Source: Planctomycetota bacterium (GTDB lineage: Bacteria; Planctomycetota; MHYJ01; WSZJ01). From it: 39,390 nt of DNA. Made by a program: the position numbers and the translations under genes. Positions 9,165-15,914 of the stretch are shown one piece after another. The stretch is from contig JACPRD010000095.1 of assembly GCA_016190145.1 (NCBI GenBank), forward strand, positions 1 through 39,390, read 5' to 3'. A model generated the notes under the pieces. That model saw nothing but the letters and a program-made list of their open reading frames with translations. It was not told the DNA's origin and searched no databases. Numbering within the stretch: position 1 is the first letter of the stretch; each line of letters begins with the position of its first letter.

Positions 9165-10217
9165 TCATTCGACGATGACCCGTATCTTCGCCCCGTCCTT
9201 CAACCCGCTCTGCCCCACCATCACCACCTCGTCCCCCAGCTCCGCCCCCTTCAGGACCTCCGCCTCGTCCTTCTCCTGGAACCCCAGCGTCAGCTCGCTC
9301 CACTTCACCGACTCCCCCTTGCGCACGAACACCCCCGGCCGCCCCTCGTCGTAAACCAGCGCCTTCTTCGGCACGAGCAGCGCGTCCGGGTGCGGCTCGA
9401 TCACGATCGAAACGTCGATGAACATCCCGGGCCTGAGCCGCCCGCTCGCGTCCTCGAGCGCCAGGTACGCCTTCGCCGTCCCGCTCGTGCGGTCGATCAC
9501 CTGGTTCACACGCTTCACCTTCGCCGGAAACGCCGCCTGGAGCGATTCGCTCGCGATTTCCGCCGGCTGGCCCTCGGCGAGGCGAAGCGCGTCCTTCTCC
9601 GGCACGTGGATCACGCATTCGAGCTCGGACAGGTCCGTGATCTCCCCGAGCGCCGCGTTCGCGGACACGTAGCGGCCTTTCTGAACGTCGAGGCGCGTCA
9701 CCGTCCCCGCGATCGGCGCCTTGATCGTGGCGTTCGCGAGCGCGAGCCCCGCGGATTCGACCTCCAGCTCCGCCGTCCGCCACGCCTGCTCGACCTTCCG
9801 GAACTCGTCGAGGCTGACGAATTTCTCCTTCAGAAGCGTTCCCGAGTGCTCGTAGTCCGCCCTGGCCTTCGACTCGTTGACCTCCGCTTTCTTCACCGCG
9901 AGCGCCAGCTCCTCGTCGTCGAGCCGCGCCACCACGTCGCCCGCCTTCACCGCCGAACCCTCGGGTGCCGCGATCTCCTTCACGACCCCCGACGCCTTCG
10001 ACACCAGGTCCACGCGCCGCACCGGGTCCACCGTCGCCGTCGTCAGCAGCTTCTGCGCGATCAGACCCCGCTTGAGTCCCGCCACCTTCACCGGCACCGC
10101 CTCCGCCGGCGCGTCCCCCCCCTTCTTGCCCCATTTCCCCTCGGGCGGACCGCCCCCGGCCGGGCCGCAGGAAGCGGCCGCGAGGGGCAGGAGGAGCGCG
10201 AGGAGGGCTCGTTTCAT
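9165..10217 (-). CDS. RND membrane fusion protein (HlyD/AcrA family, putative lipoprotein)
   Basis: This is the periplasmic adaptor, 350 residues, that would link the RND pumps to an outer-membrane channel. It starts with a lipoprotein-like signal (MKRALLALLLPLAAASC, with Cys17 preceded by Ala-Ala-Ser, a slightly weak lipobox). The first lipoyl half follows (VKEIAAPEGSAVKAGDVVA), then an alpha hairpin (about residues 95-150), the second lipoyl half (ATIKAPIAGTVTRLDVQKG), a beta barrel (ITDLSELECVIHVPEKDAL) and a membrane-proximal domain ending in GLKDGAKIRVIVE. An alternative ATG six codons upstream (10235) gives a poorer signal peptide. The metallopeptidase gene lies 53 nt upstream, and the pumps follow after the AT-rich inverted repeat. 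Confidence 0.9.
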   Translation of the reverse strand: MKRALLALLLPLAAASCGPAGGGPPEGKWGKKGGDAPAEAVPVKVAGLKRGLIAQKLLTTATVDPVRRVDLVSKASGVVKEIAAPEGSAVKAGDVVARLDDEELALAVKKAEVNESKARADYEHSGTLLKEKFVSLDEFRKVEQAWRTAELEVESAGLALANATIKAPIAGTVTRLDVQKGRYVSANAALGEITDLSELECVIHVPEKDALRLAEGQPAEIASESLQAAFPAKVKRVNQVIDRTSGTAKAYLALEDASGRLRPGMFIDVSIVIEPHPDALLVPKKALVYDEGRPGVFVRKGESVKWSELTLGFQEKDEAEVLKGAELGDEVVMVGQSGLKDGAKIRVIVE

Positions 10218-10270
10218 GGTGGAGGAATTCCCCATGGTATACGCTCGGGGGGAATCGGGGTTGGGGCGTT

Positions 10271-12031
10271 TCATTTCACCTTGACCACGAAGTCCGCGTC
10301 CCCTTCCGTCGGGGCGCCGTCCCCGGCGTCCACGACCACGATCAGCGCCTTCCCGCCCGTGAGGCGCGCGGCGCGCGAGGGGATGCCGAAGCGGAACCCG
10401 GCGTGTCCGGAGCCGGCGACCACGACCATCCGGCGCAGTCCTCGGCCCTTCCGGAATCGCGCGGTCGACGCGGCCATCACGCTGTCCCACGTCGCCATCA
10501 CCTGGTACGACCGCTCCTGCTGCTCCGGCGACGGCGTGCGCGCGCCGTGCATCGAGCTCAGCAGCTCGAACCAGTGCTCGCGATGCTTCTTCACGCCGAA
10601 ATCCACCTTGCCAAGCTGCTTTTTCTCGGCGCGCGTGAGCGAGTCCCACCCTCCCATCCCGATCTTGCGCGTGAGCTCCACGGGCGCGTTGAGCGCCGCC
10701 AGCCCGATCCCGTTCCGCCGACAGAACTCGACGATCGGCCGGTACAGGCCCCAATCGAATCCCCAGCGCTTCGCCCACTCGGATTCTTCGAGGAAGCGCT
10801 TCTCATCGGAGGCGCCGTCGACATAGCGGTCGAGGGCGTCCTGGAAGGGGGTCTGGAACATTTCCATGCCGACGCCGAGGCTTTCGTCGCAGGCGAAGAG
10901 CGATTTGATCACGCGGAGCTGGACCTGGTGGTGCAATTCGCTGTCGTGGGTTTCGCCGACGCAGACGACATCGGCCTCGAGCAACCGGTCGACGAACTCG
11001 CCCCACGAGATCGCACGCTTTTCCTTCGTGGAGAAGACGCTGAACTCCGGCTCCTCTCCCCGCGCACGCTCCAGCAGCCGCGCGAACGCGGCGCCGTCGG
11101 GGCCTTCGACCACGTACGCGCGGTCGCCGCGCACCGCGATCGCGAGCAGCGTCTTCTCCGGCCCGGCCCATCCGCGCAGCCCGGGTTCCTCGACGAGCGG
11201 CGTGAGCGCCGGATTCTGCGCCGAACGCAGCCGCGCGAGCGCCGCCGCGAATTCCTCCGCGTCCGCCGCCGTCGCGAACGCGACCTCCCACAGCTTCGCC
11301 CCGCCGGACGGCGTTTCCCCGTCCCCCCTCCAGCCCGCCGCCGCCTTCACCGCCTCCGCCGCCGTCGCCGGATCCGCCGCGAGCATCCCGATGATCCCGA
11401 GTTCGCCCACCGCCTTGCCGCCCCCCACCCGGATCGCGTTCACGCCCTCCGGGTGCAGCACCGCCGCCGTCGACCGCGGCGGACTCCGGAACGCCGCGTT
11501 CACCGCTTCCCAGCCGCCTTTCTCCCGCAGCGCCTTCACGTAGCGCGCCCCCTGCGCGTAGAGAAATGCGCCCTGCAGATTCCGCGCCTTCTCGAGCGGC
11601 GAGTTCAGCATCGCCCCCACCTTCGGCTGCTCTTTCTTCAGCACCTCGATCATCGTGTACGTCGCATCTCCTTCGATGAGCGCCGCAAGCGCCAGCTCTG
11701 CCTCGCCCTCGAACGTCGCCTGGTGCAGTTTCGCGAGACCGAAATGCTGGTCCTGCAGCGCGTGCGCCATCTCGTGGATCAGCACGCCCTTTTCATAGGC
11801 GCCCGACACGTCCGTGTAGAGGTACAGCGTCTTGTCGCCCGTGCTGTAGTACCCCTGAACGTGCTTAGAGGCGTCCTTCGGCCGCTCGATCGTCTTCGCC
11901 CGCACCGGCTCCCTGAACTCGAGCCCGCGCGCGGCGGCGATCTCCTTTTCGAGCGCCCGCAGGCGGTCTTCCTGGGCGGAAGCGGCGGCGGCGCAGGCGG
12001 CGAAGACGGCGAGGCAGCGGACGAGGTTCAT
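10271..12031 (-). CDS. Secreted metallopeptidase-like protein fused to a ChaN/Tiki-type domain
   Basis: A signal peptide (about residues 1-19) is followed by two domains. Domain 1 carries HEMAHALQDQHF at residues 86-97, a gluzincin-like HExxH-type helix, and then E-G-E-A and IEGDATY near 108-124. This is the layout of secreted putative metallopeptidases that begin with a signal peptide and a GYY segment. Domain 2 (roughly residues 340-586) matches the ChaN family (haem-binding, Tiki superfamily): VVCVGETHDS, GVGMEMFQ, and the C-terminal GSGHAGFRFGIP. ChaN proteins are lipoproteins linked to iron or haem; the related Tiki proteins are metalloproteases. The fusion sits 16 nt after a Spy-like sensor and before the efflux genes, so it is probably part of the same sigma-controlled envelope response. 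Its substrate is unknown. Confidence 0.82.
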   Translation of the reverse strand: MNLVRCLAVFAACAAAASAQEDRLRALEKEIAAARGLEFREPVRAKTIERPKDASKHVQGYYSTGDKTLYLYTDVSGAYEKGVLIHEMAHALQDQHFGLAKLHQATFEGEAELALAALIEGDATYTMIEVLKKEQPKVGAMLNSPLEKARNLQGAFLYAQGARYVKALREKGGWEAVNAAFRSPPRSTAAVLHPEGVNAIRVGGGKAVGELGIIGMLAADPATAAEAVKAAAGWRGDGETPSGGAKLWEVAFATAADAEEFAAALARLRSAQNPALTPLVEEPGLRGWAGPEKTLLAIAVRGDRAYVVEGPDGAAFARLLERARGEEPEFSVFSTKEKRAISWGEFVDRLLEADVVCVGETHDSELHHQVQLRVIKSLFACDESLGVGMEMFQTPFQDALDRYVDGASDEKRFLEESEWAKRWGFDWGLYRPIVEFCRRNGIGLAALNAPVELTRKIGMGGWDSLTRAEKKQLGKVDFGVKKHREHWFELLSSMHGARTPSPEQQERSYQVMATWDSVMAASTARFRKGRGLRRMVVVAGSGHAGFRFGIPSRAARLTGGKALIVVVDAGDGAPTEGDADFVVKVK

Positions 12032-12047
12032 GGGGGAGTCTCCGGAT

Positions 12048-12449
12048 TCAGCGGGTCGCAGGTTCGCCGGCGAGGCGCGAGAAGAGGCGTTCGCGCTGCT
12101 CGGGCGTGAGGAGGGGCTTGACGGCGAGCAGGTGGTCGAGGACGTGTTTCTGGATGCGCGCGCGGGTCGCGGCGATCTCGGCGGCGAGCCGGTCCACCTG
12201 GGCGCGGTCGCACGGTTCCTTTTTCAGTTCCGCGTAGAGCGCCCGGCGTTTTTCGCCCAGGGCCGCGCACTCCGGTCCGACGGCGGCGTCGAGCTTCTTC
12301 ATTTCGGCCTCGACGGTCGACGTCAGCCCGAGCTCCGCATACACCGCTTCCAGCCCGTGCTTCTTCGCCCCGCGGTCCTGCGGCACGGCGAACGCGGCGA
12401 GCCCGGCGCCGGCGAGGAAGACGCACGCGTGGAGCATCCAGGTTTTCAT
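12048..12449 (-). CDS. Spy/CnrX-like periplasmic stress or metal sensor
   Basis: This is a 133-residue secreted helical protein. A signal peptide or N-terminal anchor (residues 1-21) is followed by long charged helices and the LTPEQRERLFSRL signature near the C terminus. That signature is typical of the Spy/CpxP/ZraP and heavy-metal-sensor (CnrX-like) group, whose members bind metals or act as chaperones in the periplasm. Two Cys residues (PEC and EPCDRAQ) lie in the mature part. Its start overlaps the stop of the anti-sigma gene as ATGA, so the two are translationally coupled. The gene order sigma, anti-sigma, Spy-like sensor recalls the cnrYXH cobalt-nickel system, in which the sensor relieves the anti-sigma factor. 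That mechanism is inferred here. Confidence 0.8.
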   Translation of the reverse strand: MKTWMLHACVFLAGAGLAAFAVPQDRGAKKHGLEAVYAELGLTSTVEAEMKKLDAAVGPECAALGEKRRALYAELKKEPCDRAQVDRLAAEIAATRARIQKHVLDHLLAVKPLLTPEQRERLFSRLAGEPATR

Positions 12450-12832
12450 GGCGAGTCTCCGGTGACGAAATCGGCGAGGTCCACGCCGCCTCCGAGGGCC
12501 GCCGGGTCGGCCGGCCGGGCCGCGGCATCGCCGCCCGGCGCGAAAACCCGGATTGCCCCGAGGCCCGCGAGGGCTCCGAGGGCAAAGATGAGGAACTCGG
12601 CGGCGACGCGCGCCCAGCGCGGCGCCCGGCGGCGGATCGGCAGGGAGGCGAGGACCTTCGCCTCGAAGGTGTCGGAGAGGGAAGGGGCAGCCCAGGTGGC
12701 GAGGCGGGCGGGCAGGGCGGCGAGCGCGTCCGCCCAGGCGCGGCATTCGGCGCACGTCCCGAGATGACGCGCCGCGTCAGGCGGGACTTCGCCGCTGTCC
12801 GACAGCGCCCGGCGCGTTTCTTCGCAGTTCAT
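12446..12832 (-). CDS. Zinc-finger anti-sigma factor (ZAS-type)
   Basis: This 128-residue protein has the anti-sigma zinc motif His23-x3-Cys27-x2-Cys30 (HLGTCAEC), preceded by Cys3 in MNCEETRRAL. A single membrane segment (about residues 79-97) and a short periplasmic tail of about 30 residues follow. Such proteins hold their partner ECF sigma factor at the inner membrane until an envelope signal releases it. It begins 39 nt after the sigma gene and overlaps the Spy-like gene by 4 bp. The periplasmic tail is too short to sense much alone, which fits signal input from the Spy-like neighbour. Confidence 0.88.
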   Translation of the reverse strand: MNCEETRRALSDSGEVPPDAARHLGTCAECRAWADALAALPARLATWAAPSLSDTFEAKVLASLPIRRRAPRWARVAAEFLIFALGALAGLGAIRVFAPGGDAAARPADPAALGGGVDLADFVTGDSP

Positions 12833-12871
12833 GCCCGTTTAAACCGGAAGTGGGCAAGGCGCTTGCGAAAA

Positions 12872-13399
12872 TTATTTCAGGAGGTCCACGAGCTTCCGGC
12901 GCGCGCGGAACAGCAGCGCCTGCGCGGCGCTGAGCGACAGCTCCATGGCTTCGGCGACCTCGCGGTCCGTGCGTTCCCCGAAATACTTGAGAGCGATGGC
13001 GAGCCGCTGGTCGTCGGGGAGGGAGAGCACGGCCTGCCGGACGCGCTGCGCTTCTTCGCTTCCCAGCCGCTCGTCCGTCGGCGCCGCAACTTCCTGCTCT
13101 GGAAGGGTGTGCCGCCTTGCGAATTTCGCCCGCTCGTTCAGGCAGAGCCGCGAAGCGATCGTGGCGAGCCACGTCGTCACCCGCGCCGTCGGCTGCCACC
13201 GCCCGCGCGCGGCCCACGCGCGCAGGTACACCTCCTGCGCCAGATCCTCCGTTTCCCGCGCGTGCCCCAGGAAACGGTAGATCACCCCCGCCACCAGCGC
13301 CTTCGTCCCCTTCACCAATTCCCCGAACGCCGCCGCATCTCCCGCCGCGGCGCGGCGCATCAGGTCGGCATGGGGATCCGGGGCGGCGGGCAGGTTCAC
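12872..13399 (-). CDS. ECF-family RNA polymerase sigma factor (RpoE-like)
   Basis: This 175-residue protein has sigma region 2 (LMRRAAAGDAAAFGELVKG through ETEDLAQEVYLRAW, with the core-binding and -10 recognition helix) and region 4 (SLPDDQRLAIALKYFGERT then DREVAEAMELSLSAAQALLF, a helix-turn-helix). I chose GTG at 13399 because a TACACT box sits 8 nt before it, as seen upstream of several other genes here. GTG at 13441 in the same frame would add 14 residues without a ribosome site. The anti-sigma gene follows directly. The factor probably drives the efflux operon and itself, as is common for ECF/anti-sigma pairs. Confidence 0.9.
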   Translation of the reverse strand: MNLPAAPDPHADLMRRAAAGDAAAFGELVKGTKALVAGVIYRFLGHARETEDLAQEVYLRAWAARGRWQPTARVTTWLATIASRLCLNERAKFARRHTLPEQEVAAPTDERLGSEEAQRVRQAVLSLPDDQRLAIALKYFGERTDREVAEAMELSLSAAQALLFRARRKLVDLLK

Positions 13400-13407
13400 C
13401 GATCTGA

Positions 13408-13413
13408 AGTGTA
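13408..13413 (-). promoter_or_regulatory. TAnnnT box (TACACT) before the ECF sigma gene
   Basis: TACACT on the minus strand ends 8 nt before GTG 13399, and there is no Shine-Dalgarno between them. This suggests a -10 element of a leaderless transcript. A GTGACT about 16 nt further upstream is a weak -35 match. Confidence 0.5.
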
Positions 13414-13495
13414 CGCCGGGCGCCGCGGGAGTCACGCGCACTCGAACGTCCGTGACCGCGCCGGAATTCCGTTCGAAATCTCCTCCCCGACTGCC

Positions 13496-13501
13496 GATAA
13501 T
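13496..13501 (+). promoter_or_regulatory. -10-like box (GATAAT) before the GIY-YIG gene
   Basis: GATAAT ends 8 nt before ATG 13510. It differs from the bacterial -10 consensus at one base and has the same spacing as the TAnnnT boxes elsewhere in the window. A leaderless transcript is likely. Confidence 0.45.
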
Positions 13502-13509
13502 TCCTCCAG

Positions 13510-13788
13510 ATGCTCCCCCCCTCCCTCCGCCGCTGGACCGTCTACCTCCTGCGCTGCGCCGACGGCACGCTCTACACCGGCATCGCGCGAAACCTCGAGC
13601 GCCGCCTGGCCCAGCACAATTCCGGCCGCGGTGCGCGTTACACGCGCGGGCGCGGACCCGTGCAGGTCCTCTGGAGCGAATGCCGGCGGTCGCAGGGCGC
13701 GGCGCTGAGGCGCGAGGCGGAGATAAAGAGCTGGAAGAAGGTGAAGAAACTCCAGTGGGCGAAAGCCGGCCGGAAGGGGAAGCCGTAA
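13510..13788 (+). CDS. GIY-YIG domain protein (YhbQ/UPF0213-like)
   Basis: This is a 92-residue single-domain protein. [17 protein letters not shown] carries the GIY-YIG core (VYL...YTG), followed by [18 protein letters not shown] with the conserved Arg and His-Asn pair. EAEIKSWKK supplies the usual glutamate helix. Stand-alone members of this size (YhbQ type) are predicted small nucleases that may act in DNA or RNA repair. It is divergent from the ECF sigma gene across a 110-bp gap. It ends directly in a large inverted-repeat element. Confidence 0.88.
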   Translation: MLPPSLRRWTVYLLRCADGTLYTGIARNLERRLAQHNSGRGARYTRGRGPVQVLWSECRRSQGAALRREAEIKSWKKVKKLQWAKAGRKGKP

Positions 13789-13790
13789 AA

Positions 13791-13969
13791 CAGAAGCCAT
13801 AAGCCAGAAGCCATAAGCTATAAGCGGCGCGCTTCGCGCGCTACCCCGGGCGCAAGGGACTTCAGAGTTCCCGGGCCACCGTGGGGTCGGAAAGCCTGAA
13901 GTCCCCTCCGCACCATGGGGCGCGCGAAGCGCGCCGCTTATGGCTTATGGCCTATGGCTTCTGGCTTTC
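13791..13969. repeat. Nested heptamer-armed inverted repeat (element C) overlapping a gene end
   Basis: The arms at 13791-13840 and 13921-13969 are built of 7-bp words of the type AnAAGCC, each flanking a GCGCGCTTCGCGCG-type palindrome. Inside is a second perfect 10-bp stem, GGGACTTCAG (13856-13865) with CTGAAGTCCC (13896-13905). The whole can fold as a long branched hairpin between the convergent GIY-YIG and EamA genes. The right arm encodes the last residues and the stop codon of the EamA gene. Confidence 0.88.
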
Positions 13970-14890
13970 TCTTCGCGCCCATCCTGAATTGCAGATCACG
14001 TTCCCGACCAGGATCAACACCCCGCCCATCAGCTTCCGTTCGCCGAAGGCCTCTCCAAAGAAGATCCACGAGAAGATCCCCGCGAACACGGGCTCCATCG
14101 TGTAGATCACCGCGGCGCGGTTGGGCGAGAGCAGCTTCTGAAACCGGTTCATGAGCGCGATGGAACCGACCGTCGCCAGGAGGCCCGTGACGGCGATGCC
14201 GACGAGCGCGTCCCGTTCGCGCAGGATCGCCGGGAGCGCGGCGAACGGAGTCGGCCGCACGAACGCCAGCGGCAGCGCGCACACCACCGCCGCAAACGTC
14301 GTCGAATGCCACGCCATCGCGATCGGGTCCGTCCGCTTCGTCCCGATGTCCGTCAGGATGATGTGCGCCGAGAACACGAGCGCGCAGAGCAGCGAGAGGA
14401 TCTCGCCCGCGCCGAGCGTGGCGCCTCTCGCGCCGGTGATGAGCCACAGCCCGCCCACCGCGAAGCCTATGCCGAGCACCAGATTGCGGGCCGGAGCCTT
14501 GCGGAAGAGGGCGAGCATGAGCAGGGGCGTGAAGAGGACGAACATGCTCGTGAAGAGCGCCGAGATCGAAGGATCGACCTCGCGCAGCCCGTAGATCTGG
14601 AGGACGAATCCGCCGGCGAACGGGATTCCGGCCCACACGCCCCAGCTCAAGGCGCTTCGCGGCGCCCTGCGGATCCAGGGAAACACGAGGGGGAACGCGA
14701 GCGACGCGAGCGCGAACCGGCACATGAGGAAGACCAGGGCGGCCCAGGCGCCCGTGCCAGGCGCTAGGTGCCGCTCGATGGCGACGGTCCCCGCCTTCAT
14801 CAGGAAGAACGTCGCGCCCCAGAACAGCGTCGCCAGGACGAGCGCCCAGGCGGCGCCGCGTCGCGCCCGATCGTCCGCGGACAGGCTCAC
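13952..14890 (-). CDS. EamA/DMT-superfamily transporter
   Basis: This 312-residue inner-membrane protein has about ten hydrophobic segments arranged as two EamA repeats. The first begins GAAWALVLATLFWGATFFLM and the second begins with the GEILSLLCALVFSAHIIL helix. It ends with the typical AVIYTMEPVFAGIFSWIFFGE segment. Family members export metabolites or amino acids; the substrate cannot be told. GTG at 14890 overlaps the stop of the cyclase gene as GTGA. The final codons (ESQKP and stop) lie within the arm of an inverted-repeat element, so the natural C terminus has been replaced or extended by repeat sequence. Confidence 0.88.
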   Translation of the reverse strand: MSLSADDRARRGAAWALVLATLFWGATFFLMKAGTVAIERHLAPGTGAWAALVFLMCRFALASLAFPLVFPWIRRAPRSALSWGVWAGIPFAGGFVLQIYGLREVDPSISALFTSMFVLFTPLLMLALFRKAPARNLVLGIGFAVGGLWLITGARGATLGAGEILSLLCALVFSAHIILTDIGTKRTDPIAMAWHSTTFAAVVCALPLAFVRPTPFAALPAILRERDALVGIAVTGLLATVGSIALMNRFQKLLSPNRAAVIYTMEPVFAGIFSWIFFGEAFGERKLMGGVLILVGNVICNSGWARRESQKP

Positions 14891-15483
14891 GGGGTCCAGT
14901 CCAGCTCCCGGTACGGGACCTTGACCGCTCCGAACCGCGCGATCCTGCGCGAGCCCCACGCGTACGCGGAGCCCGCCGACTTCGCGGCTTCTTCCGTCAC
15001 CAGGATCTGCTCCTCGCAGGCGAGATCCTCCCCCAGTTTCGCGGCGCGGTTGACCTGCGCCCCGTAGGCCTCGTGGCCGCACCGGAAGATCGGCCCGAAT
15101 CCCACGCCGCAGCACAGCCGGAGCTGCTCCGCCTCGGGACGTCCCGCGTTCCGGCGCGTGAGCGCGCGGTTCATCTCCACCGCCGCCTCCACCGCCTGCC
15201 GCGCCGTGTCGAAATGCGCGAACAGCGAGTCCGCTTCCCATTTCAGCACGTGCCCGCCGTGTTTCCGGACGAGCGGGTTGAGGACGCGCTCCCCGCGGGC
15301 GATCAGGGTGAGGAAATGGAGGATTCCGAACAGTTCGGTGAAGAGGGAGAAGTTTTTGTAGTCGGTGACGAGGATGGCGCCCGGGCGTTCGCAGGTGCGG
15401 AGCCTGCGGTCGATGGTTTCCCGCGCCTTCCCGCGCGCGCCGGCGCGGCGGGCGAGAAGGGCGAAGAACTCCTTTTCCGTCAT
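14887..15483 (-). CDS. Class III nucleotidyl cyclase-like protein, single domain
   Basis: This 198-residue protein is essentially one cyclase homology domain. Candidate metal-binding aspartates are Asp41 (AILVTDYKNFSLFTE) and Asp85 (KWEADSLFAHF). The transition-state segment is GAQVNRAAKL, with the Asn and Arg expected for this fold. The position corresponding to the usual Lys-Phe substrate-recognition pair reads VLKWEAD. It could therefore make cAMP or another cyclic nucleotide in the cytoplasm, but activity is not certain. It starts 7 nt after the histone-fold gene and overlaps the transporter start, so the three form one operon. Confidence 0.8.
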   Translation of the reverse strand: MTEKEFFALLARRAGARGKARETIDRRLRTCERPGAILVTDYKNFSLFTELFGILHFLTLIARGERVLNPLVRKHGGHVLKWEADSLFAHFDTARQAVEAAVEMNRALTRRNAGRPEAEQLRLCCGVGFGPIFRCGHEAYGAQVNRAAKLGEDLACEEQILVTEEAAKSAGSAYAWGSRRIARFGAVKVPYRELDWTP

Positions 15484-15490
15484 TCTCCGG

Positions 15491-15715
15491 CTACCAGGTT
15501 CGCCCGCCGGAGAGTGCGGTCTTCGCGGCGGTGATATCCTCGTCCATGATCGTCTTGCGCTTGGCCTCGCCGGCGCTGCGCGCGGACTCGGCGGCGAGCT
15601 TCTTGAGAAATTCCTGGGCGGCCTCGGCGGCGAGCGTCACGGCGGTGGCGCTGATGCGGCCGACGCCATTGGCGAGGAGGATGCGTTTCACGGCGGCATT
15701 GGGCAGGTCGGCCAT
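15491..15715 (-). CDS. Archaeal-type histone-fold protein (bacterial histone)
   Basis: This 74-residue basic protein follows the archaeal HMf layout across its whole length. A short N helix (LPNAAVKRILLANG) leads to loop 1 with Arg20 in GVGRIS. A long central helix follows (about residues 23-49), then loop 2 as KRKTI (Lys54-Thr55) and a final helix MDEDITAAKTAL. In HMf-type histones the Arg of loop 1 and the Lys-Thr of loop 2 contact DNA, and all are kept. Archaeal-type histones are now known in some bacteria, for example Bdellovibrio and Leptospira. A GGAG site precedes the ATG. It heads an operon with a cyclase and an EamA transporter. I infer DNA binding; no oligomer state can be read. Confidence 0.88.
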   Translation of the reverse strand: MADLPNAAVKRILLANGVGRISATAVTLAAEAAQEFLKKLAAESARSAGEAKRKTIMDEDITAAKTALSGGRTW

Positions 15716-15743
15716 GGGCGGCTTCTCCAAAGGGTTCCGTTGC

Positions 15744-15771
15744 AGGATACACGACGATTTGCGGAATGCAA
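15744..15771 (-). promoter_or_regulatory. Candidate sigma-70-like promoter of the histone operon
   Basis: On the minus strand TTGCAT (15766-15771) and TATCCT (15744-15749) are 16 nt apart. They lie 28 nt or more before the histone ATG, leaving room for the GGAG ribosome site. This is the only AT-rich stretch in the spacer outside the repeat element. Confidence 0.4.
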
Positions 15772-15787
15772 TTCCCTGATGTGCGGG

Positions 15788-15914
15788 TAAGGGCGTTCCT
15801 CGTTTCTCGTTCATCGTTTCTCGTTCCGCAATCCCGAACCAGGTCGCGCAGGCACCTGTCGTCGCACCGCCGCACGGAACGAGAAACGAAGAACGAGAAA
15901 CGAGGAACGCCCTC
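15788..15914. repeat. Heptamer-armed inverted repeat (element D)
   Basis: The arms at 15788-15829 and 15875-15914 consist of TTYNTCG words and their complements. Over 39 bp the two arms differ at a single position. A 45-bp GC-rich centre separates them. The element lies between the stop of the phosphodiesterase-fold gene (15913) and the histone operon promoter, where it could terminate one transcript and insulate the next. It is the best preserved member of its class in the window. Confidence 0.88.

Noticed and set aside
13791-15914. CRISPR arrays suggested by short tandem units
   Set aside because: Units are 6-7 bp without spacers and occur in inverted pairs; no cas genes are present.
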